Source: UBA5336 sp964492485
GTDB lineage: Bacteria > Pseudomonadota > Alphaproteobacteria > Caulobacterales > Hyphomonadaceae
Assembly (NCBI GenBank): GCA_964492485.1
Contig: CAZBKM010000009.1
Coordinates: 1 to 64,000, forward strand
Length of the DNA: 64,000 nt
Direction of reading: 5' to 3'
In this document: positions 42,194 through 50,216 of the stretch, in pieces
Numbering within the stretch: position 1 is the stretch's first letter
How the letters are laid out: the number at the start of each line of letters is the position of its first letter
Made by a program: the position numbers and the translations under genes
Notes under the pieces: generated by a model
What the model was told of the DNA's origin: nothing
The model's database searches: none
The model's input: only the letters and a program-made list of their open reading frames with translations

Positions 42194-43381
42194 TCAAACA
42201 GGTTGGCGCAGTCGGTCAGGTCGTGACGGCGTCCGGATTGGGGGCGCTTCCTCTGCCCCGTCCTCGCGGGGGCGGCCACTGCCGCCCGTGAGGATCAGAA
42301 GCGCGACACCGCCGATCGCCGTGGCCTGGGACGAAAAGATCTCCAGCATGACGGCAAAGAACCAGGCGGGTAGGGGTGACACGCGCCCCGCCGACCCGCT
42401 CTCCCTTGCGAGTGCGACCAGCGACTGCGTGGCATCGGCGATCCTCGCCTCCAGCTCGGCGCGCCGTCTTGCCAGGCCAAGCTCGTTGCGGGCGTCGCGA
42501 TAGGGTTTGTGGTCGGTTCGCCCGACCCGTTCCACCTCGGCCAGGTAGGCCTCCAGTCCCTCAACGGAGCGTATCTGCGCCGGGATCCCGTCAAGCTGGC
42601 GTCGCCAATCCTCGATCCGTGCCTCGATCAGCGGGCGCTCGCGCTCGGCCGCCCGGGCTTCGGCTACCCGGCCGGCCGCCGCGGTCTCCATGAACAGCCA
42701 GGTCCCGACGACGCTGGTCAGTGCGCCGGCCAGAGCGAAGATGAGCGCGCGACCGCCCTCGGCCCAGCGTCGCGCCCGCCAGTGCCAGTAGACGAAGGTA
42801 AACCCGGCAAACGAGGCGACCGAGGCGACGACGCCGGTCCACGCCCACACCCTGGCCTGCATCGGGTCATCGACCATCGCGCCAAATGCCTGATGGTTGG
42901 CAAAGCCCGACAGGCCCGCCGCCATGAGGCCTGCCATCAGAAAGACCACGGCGAAGAGGCCGATGAGCCAGGATTCGCGCCCCCTGGGATGCGGTCCGGG
43001 CGCTTGCTCGTCCGTCAGCGGCCTGGCGGACAAGGAGAGGGGGCCGCAGCGGGGCGGCGCCATGTCTGTCCCGCGCGTCTTCGCCGCCTCGGGGATCGTG
43101 TACGGCGGAACCGGAAAGGTCACGATCTCGCCCGGGGGATCCGTCGGCACGGGGCGGGTTGCGGGGCGCCGTGCGGCCTCCAGCGCCTTCAGCACAGCGT
43201 CGGCGGTAACCAGGCTGCCACACTCGCCGCAGCGCGCCACATTGGCGTTCAGGTCGGCGACCATGCGCCCGCTGCAGGCCTGGTCGTGGCAGGGCAACTC
43301 TGTCTCGCCATCCGCGTTCACCTCCAGCCCCAGCGCCGATACCCGATCCGCCCGGCGTCGAATGGTGAGCCCCGCATTCAT
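42194..43381 (-). CDS. Hypothetical membrane protein with N-terminal zinc ribbon
   Basis: 395 residues, not recognised. Residues 31-54 contain a four-cysteine site (C31, C36, C51, C54; 'CHDQAC' and 'CGECG') like a zinc ribbon. Membrane segments at about 138-160, 175-198, 208-230 and 340-365; between the third and fourth is a ~100-residue Arg/Glu-rich helical region ('RVAEARAAERERPLIEARIED'), probably coiled coil. So: cytosolic zinc ribbon, four helices, cytosolic or periplasmic coiled coil. No operon partner; converges on scoB. Confidence 0.7.
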   Translation of the reverse strand: MNAGLTIRRRADRVSALGLEVNADGETELPCHDQACSGRMVADLNANVARCGECGSLVTADAVLKALEAARRPATRPVPTDPPGEIVTFPVPPYTIPEAAKTRGTDMAPPRCGPLSLSARPLTDEQAPGPHPRGRESWLIGLFAVVFLMAGLMAAGLSGFANHQAFGAMVDDPMQARVWAWTGVVASVASFAGFTFVYWHWRARRWAEGGRALIFALAGALTSVVGTWLFMETAAAGRVAEARAAERERPLIEARIEDWRRQLDGIPAQIRSVEGLEAYLAEVERVGRTDHKPYRDARNELGLARRRAELEARIADATQSLVALARESGSAGRVSPLPAWFFAVMLEIFSSQATAIGGVALLILTGGSGRPREDGAEEAPPIRTPSRPDRLRQPV

Positions 43382-43489
43382 TCCGTTAACGCTCCCCTTT
43401 TGTTCCTGCTTCGTACGTGTATTTTACGCGCCGCGCAACCCTCCGCGTCGACGAGTGGCCGCGCATCAGGGTGACGCAGGCCAATGCGA

Positions 43490-43520
43490 TTGACAGGCGA
43501 TTGCAAATTGCGGCTCTATT
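43490..43520 (+). promoter_or_regulatory. Possible sigma-70 promoter of the desaturase gene
   Basis: TTGACA at 43490-43495 followed after about 18 bases by CTCTATTC, a weak -10. The desaturase ATG is 85 bases further. The 220-base gap between the divergent zinc-ribbon gene and the desaturase contains no other signal I recognise. Confidence 0.35.
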
Positions 43521-43601
43521 CCTGCCTGACGCCTCCGTCATACTCTGGCCATGATAGGCCCACAGGGCTGAGGCGTAACCGCCAAGGAGCGACCCGACGA
43601 G

Positions 43602-44492
43602 ATGACACCCCGATCAATCGCGATCCCGAAAACCTGGAAAACGTTCAACCTGTCGAGCTTCTTCGCAGCCGTGCTCTATCCTCTCCTGGGTGTGGCGGCA
43701 CTGGTGACGACCGTCAGTCTCGGTCTGGCGATGACGGAACTCACGCTGCACTGGTGGTACATGCCGCTGGGGATTGGCGTGGTTGCGCTGTCGATATTCG
43801 TCTGCAATCTGGGCATAGGGCCGATGCACCGCATCCTGCAGCACCGGGCCGGAGAGATGCGCTGGCCGGCACAGGTGCTGACCATGCTGAACCTGATCAT
43901 CGCGATGCAGGGTGAAGTCCGTGCCTGGGTAAATTACCATTCCCAGCACCACCGGTTCTCGGACAAGCCGGGTGACCCGCACAATCCCTTCGAGTCGAAA
44001 AGGTGGGCCTGGATCGGCTGGATCCTGTTCCGCGACCGCCGCGACATGGACCGTCCCTTCGCGCTCTGGCTCCGCAACCAGCCTGTGGTGGTCTGGATGG
44101 ACCGGTTCTACAATTCGATCTCGCTGATCGTGCACCTGGTGATTCCAGCCGCAATCTATGCGCTGGTCTGGGCTCTGGACGGGTCCCTGTTGCTGACCGC
44201 GATCCTTCACGCCTGCTTCGTGATCGGCCGGGCGATCCAGTTCCACGCGACCACCTATGGAATCAACGTGCTGGGGCATCTCAAGACGCCTGCCTGGCTA
44301 GACCATATGATCGGGCTTCTTACCGGCGGCGAGGCGTTTCACGACCATCATCATGACGAGCCGGTTTCAGCACTACATCGGCCGCGAAAAGGCGTTTGGA
44401 ACCGGATCGTAGACTATAACGGCTCAATGCTTCTTCTATTCGAGCGTCTTGGCTGGGTCAGGGATCTGAAAATCGCGCCGAGATTCGCCTGA
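43602..44492 (+). CDS. Membrane fatty acid desaturase (acyl-CoA delta-9 type)
   Basis: 296-residue membrane diiron enzyme. The three histidine boxes of the desaturase family are visible: 'HRILQHR', 'NYHSQHHRFSD' and 'GEAFHDHHH'. Four hydrophobic segments flank them ('FFAAVLYPLLGVAALVTTVS', 'YMPLGIGVVALSIFVCN', and a pair around residues 165-200). It would introduce a double bond into acyl chains at the inner membrane, using O2 and an electron donor not encoded nearby. Start follows AAGGAG at longish spacing. Confidence 0.9.
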   Translation: MTPRSIAIPKTWKTFNLSSFFAAVLYPLLGVAALVTTVSLGLAMTELTLHWWYMPLGIGVVALSIFVCNLGIGPMHRILQHRAGEMRWPAQVLTMLNLIIAMQGEVRAWVNYHSQHHRFSDKPGDPHNPFESKRWAWIGWILFRDRRDMDRPFALWLRNQPVVVWMDRFYNSISLIVHLVIPAAIYALVWALDGSLLLTAILHACFVIGRAIQFHATTYGINVLGHLKTPAWLDHMIGLLTGGEAFHDHHHDEPVSALHRPRKGVWNRIVDYNGSMLLLFERLGWVRDLKIAPRFA

Positions 44493-44675
44493 TCAATTTG
44501 AGATCGATTTCAGGTATGAAAAATTTTGTCCAGAAAGTCACGTTTCTTGATCAAAAATAGATGCGAAATCAATTTTACGAGAAGCCGTAGTAACCTTTGC
44601 GGCGTTTGCGCGCAATTTTTTTGACCGACCAGTCGGGAACACCCCTTGTTTGACGGCGCGCTTGGGTGCATATCC

Positions 44676-44805
44676 ATCACGACAGATATGTGTCGACCGT
44701 GCGTCGGCACGCTGTGACAGGCCTCCGCGTGCGTCCCCCCACCCAGCCTGCGGATGAGGCCTGTTGAGCCCGCTGGACACGTCCCCGTCCAGCGGGCTCT
44801 CTCAT
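44676..44805 (+). ncRNA. Candidate small structured RNA with terminator hairpin
   Basis: In the 418-base gap 44493-44910 no ORF is supported. Four consecutive inverted repeats occur: CGACA/TGTCG (44680-44695), CGTGC/GCACG (44698-44711), CAGGCCT/AGGCCTG (44718-44763, with inner CCGC/GCGG and a C-rich loop containing CCTCC and CCCCCC), and GAGCCCGCTGGAC/GTCCAGCGGGCTC (44766-44799, perfect 13-base arms). A TTGACG about 25 bases upstream of the first (44649) could be a -35 box. There is only a weak T-containing tail (TCTCTC). The upstream part 44493-44640 is AT-rich with no feature. Confidence 0.5.
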
Positions 44806-44910
44806 GTCTCGAGGTCAGATCGTCGGGCATTACGGCCAGTCGTAGACGTCTGGCGCGCAGTGGGCACGGTGCGATCGCCCGCGCCGGACCGGGGCGCGGG
44901 CGGGGGATGC

Positions 44911-45852
44911 TCACAGGGCGCACGCCGTCAGGGCGCTTCGTGCGGCCTGGGTCGCCGTTTTTAGGGCGTCGACCTGGGCGCGCTGCTCGGCCGACAGGGC
45001 CGGGACGGGGACAACCGTATCGTCGACCCGGAACGCCCGGATCTGCTCCCTCAAGGCTTCGGCATCGGCGTCGCCCTCTTCCATTCTGTTGAGCAGGTCC
45101 GAGAGTGAGGCCAGGGCGGCCTCGGGTAGGGCATCCCGGTCCACCAGGGCCGCATCGCTTGCGGCCTTGGCCGCGTCGGCTGCTGCCAGGGCTTCTTCGG
45201 GGGTCTGCAGTTTCTGAACGAGTGTCTGGAACCGGTCGTCGTCGAAGAGGGCGCCGGTCGTGGCCGTGATGTAGCCGCCATAGGCGGTCTGGTAGTGCAT
45301 CATCAGCCCCGTGCCGAGCTGGTCATAGGCCGAAAGCGCCTCGTCGGCCTCACCGTCGCCGAGCGGGCGGAGGCTGTCGGCCACCGCCTGGTACTGGGCA
45401 GCCTGGCTGCCCGCCCGCACGGCGCACTGGGTTTTTGCCATGGCGGTGACCCAGGTTTCGGTTCCGCCGGGAATCACGATCGGGTCCAGTTGGGTCAGCG
45501 TCTGCCCCGTCAGCGCTCCGGCGAAGATGCTGTCGGCGTGTGCGCCCAGAGCCGAGGCCGCCGTGACATAGGTGCTTGCCGTCAGAAGACCCAGATTGAG
45601 CGCGGTCCGGCGCATCTTTACCGACTTGCCGCGCTGGGCATAGGCCGACGACAAGAGCACGCCGACATCCACCGCACTCGCCACGTCGCGAGGCATCTGG
45701 TTGAGCAGCGTGTCGATTTCCACCGCTCGCGCTGCCTCGTCTCCACGGTCGCGCTGTCCGACACCAGGGATCGCAGCGCAACCCGCGAGCGTGAGACAAA
45801 GACAGGCCGTGGCCCCGACAGACCACGGCCTTCTGGTTGAGTTGTTCGCCAT
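44911..45852 (-). CDS. Hypothetical lipoprotein
   Basis: 313 residues. N-terminal lipoprotein signal: 'SVGATACLCLTLAGC' (lipobox LAGC). Then Ala/Leu/Gln-rich helical sequence ('TLLNQMPRDVASAVDVGVLLSSAYAQRG', 'AADAAKAASDAALVDRDALPEAAL'), suggesting an extended coiled-coil domain in the periplasm. No family recognised. ATG at 45852 follows GGGAGG. Not in an operon with the SDR gene behind it (70 bases apart, same strand) unless read through. Confidence 0.7.
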   Translation of the reverse strand: MANNSTRRPWSVGATACLCLTLAGCAAIPGVGQRDRGDEAARAVEIDTLLNQMPRDVASAVDVGVLLSSAYAQRGKSVKMRRTALNLGLLTASTYVTAASALGAHADSIFAGALTGQTLTQLDPIVIPGGTETWVTAMAKTQCAVRAGSQAAQYQAVADSLRPLGDGEADEALSAYDQLGTGLMMHYQTAYGGYITATTGALFDDDRFQTLVQKLQTPEEALAAADAAKAASDAALVDRDALPEAALASLSDLLNRMEEGDADAEALREQIRAFRVDDTVVPVPALSAEQRAQVDALKTATQAARSALTACAL

Positions 45853-45921
45853 TCTTACACCTCCCGCTAGCAAAGTCTGGGAGACAAGCCCGGCCAGCGG
45901 GAGTTGTAAAGGCGTATCAAT

Positions 45922-46701
45922 CTACCTGGGGGCCATGCGGATGGCGCCGTCGAGGCGGACGTCTTCCCCATTGAAGTAGGCGTTGCGGCACATCTCGACC
46001 GCGAGCGAGGCGTATTCCTTTGGATCGCCGAGGCGGGCGGGATGCGGGACCTGCGCGCCGAGCGCCTGCTTCACGTTCTCCGGTGCGCCTTGCAGAAGCG
46101 GTGTGTTGAAGATGCCCGGAAGGATGGTGTTCACGCGGATAAGCTCACGCGAAAGATCACGCGCGATGGGCAGCGTCATGCCCACGACGCCCCCCTTGGA
46201 GGCGGAGTAGGCCGCCTGGCCGATCTGGCCGTCTTCTGCCGCGACCGAGGCGGTGTTCACGATGGCGCCCCGTTCGCCGTCCACCGGATCGAGCGTCAGC
46301 ATGCCGGCGGCCGATTTCGCGATGCAGCGGAACGTTCCGACCAGATTGATCTGGACGATCAGGTCGAACTTATCGAGCGGGAAATGCTTGACCTCTCCCG
46401 TTTCCTTGTCGCGCGAGGCCGTCTTGATGGCATTGCCCGTGCCGGCGCAGTTGATCAGGATCCGCTCCTGACCGTTCGCCTTCCGCACGGTTTCAAACCC
46501 GGCATCGACATCCTCGTCAGAGGTCACGTTGACCTTCGCGAAGGTCCAGCCATGCTGGCTTGCGACCTCCTGGCCCTTCTCCTCATTGATATCGAAAATG
46601 CCGATCTTGACGCCATGTTCGGCGAGCGCGAGGCCCGTGGCATAGCCGAGACCCGAGGCCCCGCCGGTGATCACGGCGGAGACGCTGCTGTCGAGTTTCA
46701 T
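45922..46701 (-). CDS. SDR-family 3-hydroxyacyl-CoA dehydrogenase (HSD10/HADH2-like)
   Basis: 259 residues: 'ITGGASGLGYATGLALAEHG' (NAD-binding, with the acidic residue 'IGIFDINEEKG' after strand 2 selecting NAD), 'NCAGTGNAIKT', 'NTASVAAEDGQIGQAAYSASKGG' with the catalytic Ser and YxxxK, and 'LPGIFNTPLLQGAPENVKQAL', which is the characteristic HSD17B10/HADH2 substrate loop. Probably acts on 3-hydroxyacyl-CoA or 2-methyl-3-hydroxybutyryl-CoA in isoleucine degradation. Preceded by GGGAGGA. Confidence 0.88.
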   Translation of the reverse strand: MKLDSSVSAVITGGASGLGYATGLALAEHGVKIGIFDINEEKGQEVASQHGWTFAKVNVTSDEDVDAGFETVRKANGQERILINCAGTGNAIKTASRDKETGEVKHFPLDKFDLIVQINLVGTFRCIAKSAAGMLTLDPVDGERGAIVNTASVAAEDGQIGQAAYSASKGGVVGMTLPIARDLSRELIRVNTILPGIFNTPLLQGAPENVKQALGAQVPHPARLGDPKEYASLAVEMCRNAYFNGEDVRLDGAIRMAPR

Positions 46702-46765
46702 GTGTAGTCCTCCCTTGAAGCTGCGCGACACCTGATCGATCTATAGAGCGAAACGAGCGGAGCCA

Positions 46766-47191
46766 ATGTCTGACGCAAGGGCAATGTCGAATGAGGCGGC
46801 CGCGCCGGAAAAGGCCATGCTGCCTCTGGCGCTGGAGCGGAATGCGCGCACCACGCGGCGGCGCATGGTCCCGAAACTGTTGAGGGTTGCCGGCAGGCTG
46901 CCCTTCGCGGACGATCTGGCGGCCGCTTATTATTGCGCGATCGATCCCACCACACCGCGCAAGGCCAAGGCCGTCCTGTTGGCGGCGCTGGCCTATTTCG
47001 TCGTTCCGGCCGATACCATCCCGGACGTTCTGGCCGGCTTCGGCTTCACCGACGACGCCACCGTCCTCGCCACGGCGCTGGGCATCGTGGGCACCCAGAT
47101 TCGCGAGCGCCACCGGCGTCGTGCCCGCCGTCTTCTCGGCCTGCCTGAGCCGCCGCCGGACGCCGAAAGCGGCCTGACGCAGGCGGACTGA
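46766..47191 (+). CDS. DUF1232 (YkvA-type) protein
   Basis: 141 residues. The DUF1232 core is 'AAYYCAIDPTTPRKAKAVLLAALAYFVVPADTIPDVLAGFGFTDDATVLATAL', with the invariant YFVxPxDxIPD signature. These small proteins are membrane associated through the central hydrophobic helix; function unknown. The tail 'RERHRRRARRLLG' is basic. It is divergent from the SDR gene with 65 bases between starts. Confidence 0.88.
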   Translation: MSDARAMSNEAAAPEKAMLPLALERNARTTRRRMVPKLLRVAGRLPFADDLAAAYYCAIDPTTPRKAKAVLLAALAYFVVPADTIPDVLAGFGFTDDATVLATALGIVGTQIRERHRRRARRLLGLPEPPPDAESGLTQAD

Positions 47192-47399
47192 CGCCCACGT
47201 CGGTCGCCTTGCGCCAGATCGTGGCTTCAGGGTCGTTTGCTTCCAAAGGTCACTGTTCGTGAACGGGCCCGTTCGCTGCAGCCTTGCTTCGGGTTGGTTT
47301 GCGCTCGGCGCGCAGTCCTGAGTGCCTGGATCGTCTTCACCGCCAGGCGCGGGTCGCCTGGCAGGGCAGGCCTTGTTGGTCCGGGGCGCCATGCCGGTG

Positions 47400-47441
47400 T
47401 TGACAATGAATCTGGAAAACTAGATATCAAGATTTATGGAT
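47400..47441 (+). promoter_or_regulatory. arsR promoter and ArsR operator
   Basis: TTGACA at 47400-47405 and GATATC at 47423-47428 are separated by 17 bases. The ArsR-type box ATCAA-N6-TGGAT (47426-47441; ideal half-site TTGAT) runs from the -10 region across the arsR start codon at 47436. The start codon lies only about 8 bases after the -10, so the mRNA is probably leaderless. Binding of ArsR would shut the promoter and its own start. Confidence 0.7.
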
Positions 47442-47807
47442 ATAACGGCTGCCGTCACCGCGTTCTCCGCCCTCAGCCAGCCTTCGAGGCTGGAGATCTT
47501 CCGGCGACTGATTCAGGCCGGGCCTGTCGGAATGACGGCGGGCACGCTGGGTGAGGGGCTCGAGATCAAGCAGAACACGCTCTCGGCCCATCTGACGGTC
47601 CTTCGACATGCAGGTCTCATCCGCAATCGGCGCGAAGGGCGATCGATCCGGTATTTCGCGGATATTGACGGGCTGAGCGACTTTCTCTCCTTCCTGCTGC
47701 AAGACTGCTGTGGTGGGCGCGCAGAGCTGTGTCAGCCGCTGATCAGTGACATTGCCTTTGCCTGTTGCGCACAGCACGACATCGATGGGGAAGCGGAAAG
47801 ATGCTAG
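47436..47807 (+). CDS. arsR: ArsR/SmtB-family metalloregulator of arsenic resistance
   Basis: 123 residues, winged helix 'IFRRLIQAGPVGMTAGTLGEGLEIKQNTLSAHLTVLRHAGLIRNRREGRSIRYF'. Metal-sensing cysteines are not in the usual ELCVCDL helix; instead the C-terminus carries CC ('LQDCCGGRAELC' and 'IAFACCAQHD'), so the arsenite site is probably C-terminal, as in some atypical ArsR proteins. It heads the arsR-acr3-arsH operon; its stop overlaps the acr3 start (ATGCTAG). Confidence 0.92.
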   Translation: MDITAAVTAFSALSQPSRLEIFRRLIQAGPVGMTAGTLGEGLEIKQNTLSAHLTVLRHAGLIRNRREGRSIRYFADIDGLSDFLSFLLQDCCGGRAELCQPLISDIAFACCAQHDIDGEAERC

Positions 47808-48847
47808 ACAGCCAGGACCGGCCGGCCGGCGCGATGGGCATGTTCGAGCGCTGGCTGACCGCATGGGTCGCCCTGGCGATGGCGGCCGGATTGCTCCTCG
47901 GCTCCGTGGCCCCTGGCCTCGTCGAGGCCGTCGCTGCCGCCGAGGTTGCCTCGATCAACCTCGTCGTGGCGGTCCTGATCTGGGCGATGGTCTTTCCGAT
48001 GATGGTGGGTGTCGATTTCGGATCGGTCAGGGACATCGCCAGACAACCGCGCGGGCTTCTGATCACGCTGAGCGTGAACTGGTTGATCAAGCCGTTCACC
48101 ATGGCGGCCCTTGCGGTACTGTTCTTCGAGCACGTCTTCGCCCCGCTGATCGAACCCGAGGATGCCGCGCAGTATATAGCGGGGCTGATCCTTCTGGGTG
48201 CCGCACCCTGTACGGCCATGGTCTTCGTCTGGTCGCAACTGACCCGTGGGGACGAGACCTACACGCTCGTGCAGGTATCGGTGAATGATCTGATCATGAT
48301 CGTGGCCTTCGCGCCCATCGTCGCGCTTCTGCTGGGTGTGACGGAGATCCAGGTGCCGTGGGAAACGCTCGTCCTGGCAACCGTGCTCTATGTCGCCCTG
48401 CCGCTTCTCGCCGGCTATCTGACGCGCCGACATCTGGGCAGCGAGGCGCGCATTGCCGACTTCACGGCAAGGATCAAGCCGTGGTCCATGGTCGGGCTGA
48501 TTGTCACCGTGATGATCCTGTTCGGCCTGCAGGGACGCGTGATCCTTGACCGGCCGCTCATCATTGCCCTGATTACCGTCCCCATTCTGATCCAGAGCTA
48601 CGGAATCTTCGCGCTCGCCTATGCCGCTGCCTTTGCCCTGAAAGTGCCCCACCGCATCGCCGCGCCATGCGCGCTGATCGGTACATCGAACTTCTTCGAG
48701 CTCGCGGTCGCCGTGGCGATAAGCCTGTTCGGGCTGAATTCGGGCGCCGCGCTCGCCACCGTTGTCGGTGTCCTCGTCGAAGTACCGGTCATGCTGTCGC
48801 TGGTGGCCTTCGCCAACCGGACCCGCGGCCACTTCAAGGGGGCCTGA
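47801..48847 (+). CDS. acr3: Acr3-family arsenite efflux transporter
   Basis: 348 residues, ten hydrophobic segments. Acr3 signatures are 'LGAAPCTAMVFVWSQLTRGDETYTLVQVSVNDLIM' (conserved Cys in TM4 and the ND pair) and 'APCALIGTSNFFELAVAVAISLFGLNSGAALATVVGVLVEVPVMLSLV'. It expels arsenite through the inner membrane. Start at 47801 overlaps arsR. The family (Acr3 rather than ArsB) is clear from length and motifs. Confidence 0.96.
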   Translation: MLDSQDRPAGAMGMFERWLTAWVALAMAAGLLLGSVAPGLVEAVAAAEVASINLVVAVLIWAMVFPMMVGVDFGSVRDIARQPRGLLITLSVNWLIKPFTMAALAVLFFEHVFAPLIEPEDAAQYIAGLILLGAAPCTAMVFVWSQLTRGDETYTLVQVSVNDLIMIVAFAPIVALLLGVTEIQVPWETLVLATVLYVALPLLAGYLTRRHLGSEARIADFTARIKPWSMVGLIVTVMILFGLQGRVILDRPLIIALITVPILIQSYGIFALAYAAAFALKVPHRIAAPCALIGTSNFFELAVAVAISLFGLNSGAALATVVGVLVEVPVMLSLVAFANRTRGHFKGA

Positions 48848-48851
48848 TCCG

Positions 48852-49559
48852 ATGGCTGGACCCCTGATCGATCCGGGCAGTCTGATGCCCATCGATCCCG
48901 CCCTGTACGCCGCACCGCATGATGATGGACATCCCCCGCGCATCCTGCTGCTCTATGGGTCCCTGCGTGCGCGATCCTATTCGAGGTTCGCGGCGGAGGA
49001 GGCCGCCCGGTGCCTTGACCGGTTCGGCGCCGAGGTGAGGATGTTCGATCCGCGCGGCCTGCCGCTGCCCGACAGCGAGGCCGACGATCATGAAAAGGTG
49101 GCCGAGCTGCGCGGCCTGGCGGCGTGGTCGGAAGGCATGGTCTGGTCGAGCCCTGAGCGCCATGGCGCCATGACAGGACTGATGAAGGCCCAGATCGACT
49201 GGATACCGCTGTCGCTTGGTGGCGTAAGACCCACCCAGGGCAAGACGCTTGCCCTGATCCAGGTTTGTGGCGGATCGCAAAGCTTCAATACGGTCAACCA
49301 GATGCGCGTGCTGGGGCGTTGGATGCGCATGGTGACGATCCCCAACCAGTCCTCCGTGCCGAAAGCGTGGAACGAGTTCGATGACGACGGCCGGATGCGA
49401 GCCTCGCCGCTCTACGCGCGCATCGTCGACGTGATGGAGGAGCTGGTGAAGTTCACCTATATGGTGCGTGGGCGTGCCGAAGGCCTCACGGATCGATACT
49501 CCGAGCGGATTGAAAGCGCAGCCGAGCGCGCAAGACGCGTGGAGCAAGATCGCCTGTAG
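48852..49559 (+). CDS. arsH: Arsenical-resistance NADPH-flavin protein ArsH
   Basis: 235-residue flavodoxin-fold FMN protein that oxidises trivalent organoarsenicals. 'ILLLYGSLRARSYSRFAAEEAARCL' (phosphate-binding P-loop), 'SPERHGAMTGLMKAQIDWIPLS' and 'RPTQGKTLALIQVCGGSQSFNTVNQMR' match ArsH. Follows acr3 by 4 bases. Its TAG stop lies at the first bases of the tandem 63-bp repeat. No arsC or arsM is present in the operon. Confidence 0.94.
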   Translation: MAGPLIDPGSLMPIDPALYAAPHDDGHPPRILLLYGSLRARSYSRFAAEEAARCLDRFGAEVRMFDPRGLPLPDSEADDHEKVAELRGLAAWSEGMVWSSPERHGAMTGLMKAQIDWIPLSLGGVRPTQGKTLALIQVCGGSQSFNTVNQMRVLGRWMRMVTIPNQSSVPKAWNEFDDDGRMRASPLYARIVDVMEELVKFTYMVRGRAEGLTDRYSERIESAAERARRVEQDRL

Positions 49560-49683
49560 CGCATTTTTAAGCGAAGTGGGCACCGGTTCGCGTCAGGAAA
49601 ATGCGCCAAGACAAGACTCCAGCGCATTTTTAAGCGAAGTGGGCACCGGTTCGCGTCAGGAAAATGCGCCGGGGCCGGACCTC
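49558..49683 (+). repeat. Mosaic intergenic repeat, copy 5: two tandem 63-bp A modules
   Basis: Two 63-base units, 49558-49620 and 49621-49683. The first ~49 bases (AGCGCATTTTTAAGCGAAGT... to ...AAAATGCGCC) are identical; the remainder differs. A third partial unit starts at 49684 (AGCGCGTTTTCACGG). The repeat begins inside the arsH stop codon. The following 49700-49841 contains no gene I can support. Confidence 0.9.
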
Positions 49684-49841
49684 AGCGCGTTTTCACGGAC
49701 GCGGATCGACCGAAATCTGCACCAGGCCCGAGAAATGAAGGGGTTTCCCCAGCAGGGGGCGATTCGCAAGACGCCGAGCATGCGTGCCCAATCAGGATCG
49801 TGCGGCGTCTTACAGTCGCTGTCTGCAAAACGGACAAATCG

Positions 49842-49864
49842 GGAAATGGCGCACCGGAGAGGAT
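49842..49864. repeat. Putative att-like duplicate of the tRNA-Arg 3' end (left)
   Basis: GGAAATGGCGCACC matches 51301-51314 exactly; the next bases GGAGAGGAT versus TATCAGGAT agree at 5 of 9 (AGGAT), giving 19 of 23 overall. The tRNA CCA end and acceptor stem lie inside the match on the right-hand copy. Confidence 0.55.
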
Positions 49865-50216
49865 CAAACTGGGAACTCTTACAGTTTTGTTTTTAGTTAG
49901 AATCTCAGATCCTATCCCACCACAGTACTCTCGCAGCGTCTGCGATCAGGAAAAATGCAGTCACTCAGACGTGGGTCCCAACAGGTGTTCTTTGGCCCTT
50001 TGCAGCCACATGAGTTGATTTCTCGAATGTTGGCTCCCCGTATAAAAGCGGCCGTCACGTCACACGCCTCATGCACTTCTCCTAAACGCTGAGATTGGGA
50101 TCAGTGATATTTCAGCTTCGTGTTGTGCAAATTGTAGATCCTCGCGCGCTATAACTTACTACAATAGCTTGCTGAAAAAACCAGGCTATTGAGCACGTCG
50201 AGACTGGAGTGAAGTC

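Noticed and set aside
49558..49683. Tandem repeats as a CRISPR array
   Set aside because: Only two full units, 63 bases each, without spacers of uniform length or a cas gene; they belong to the mosaic intergenic repeat family.
49800..50018. 72-residue ORF at the left of the islet
   Set aside because: No ribosome site, no domain, cysteine-rich random composition, overlaps the att-like repeat.
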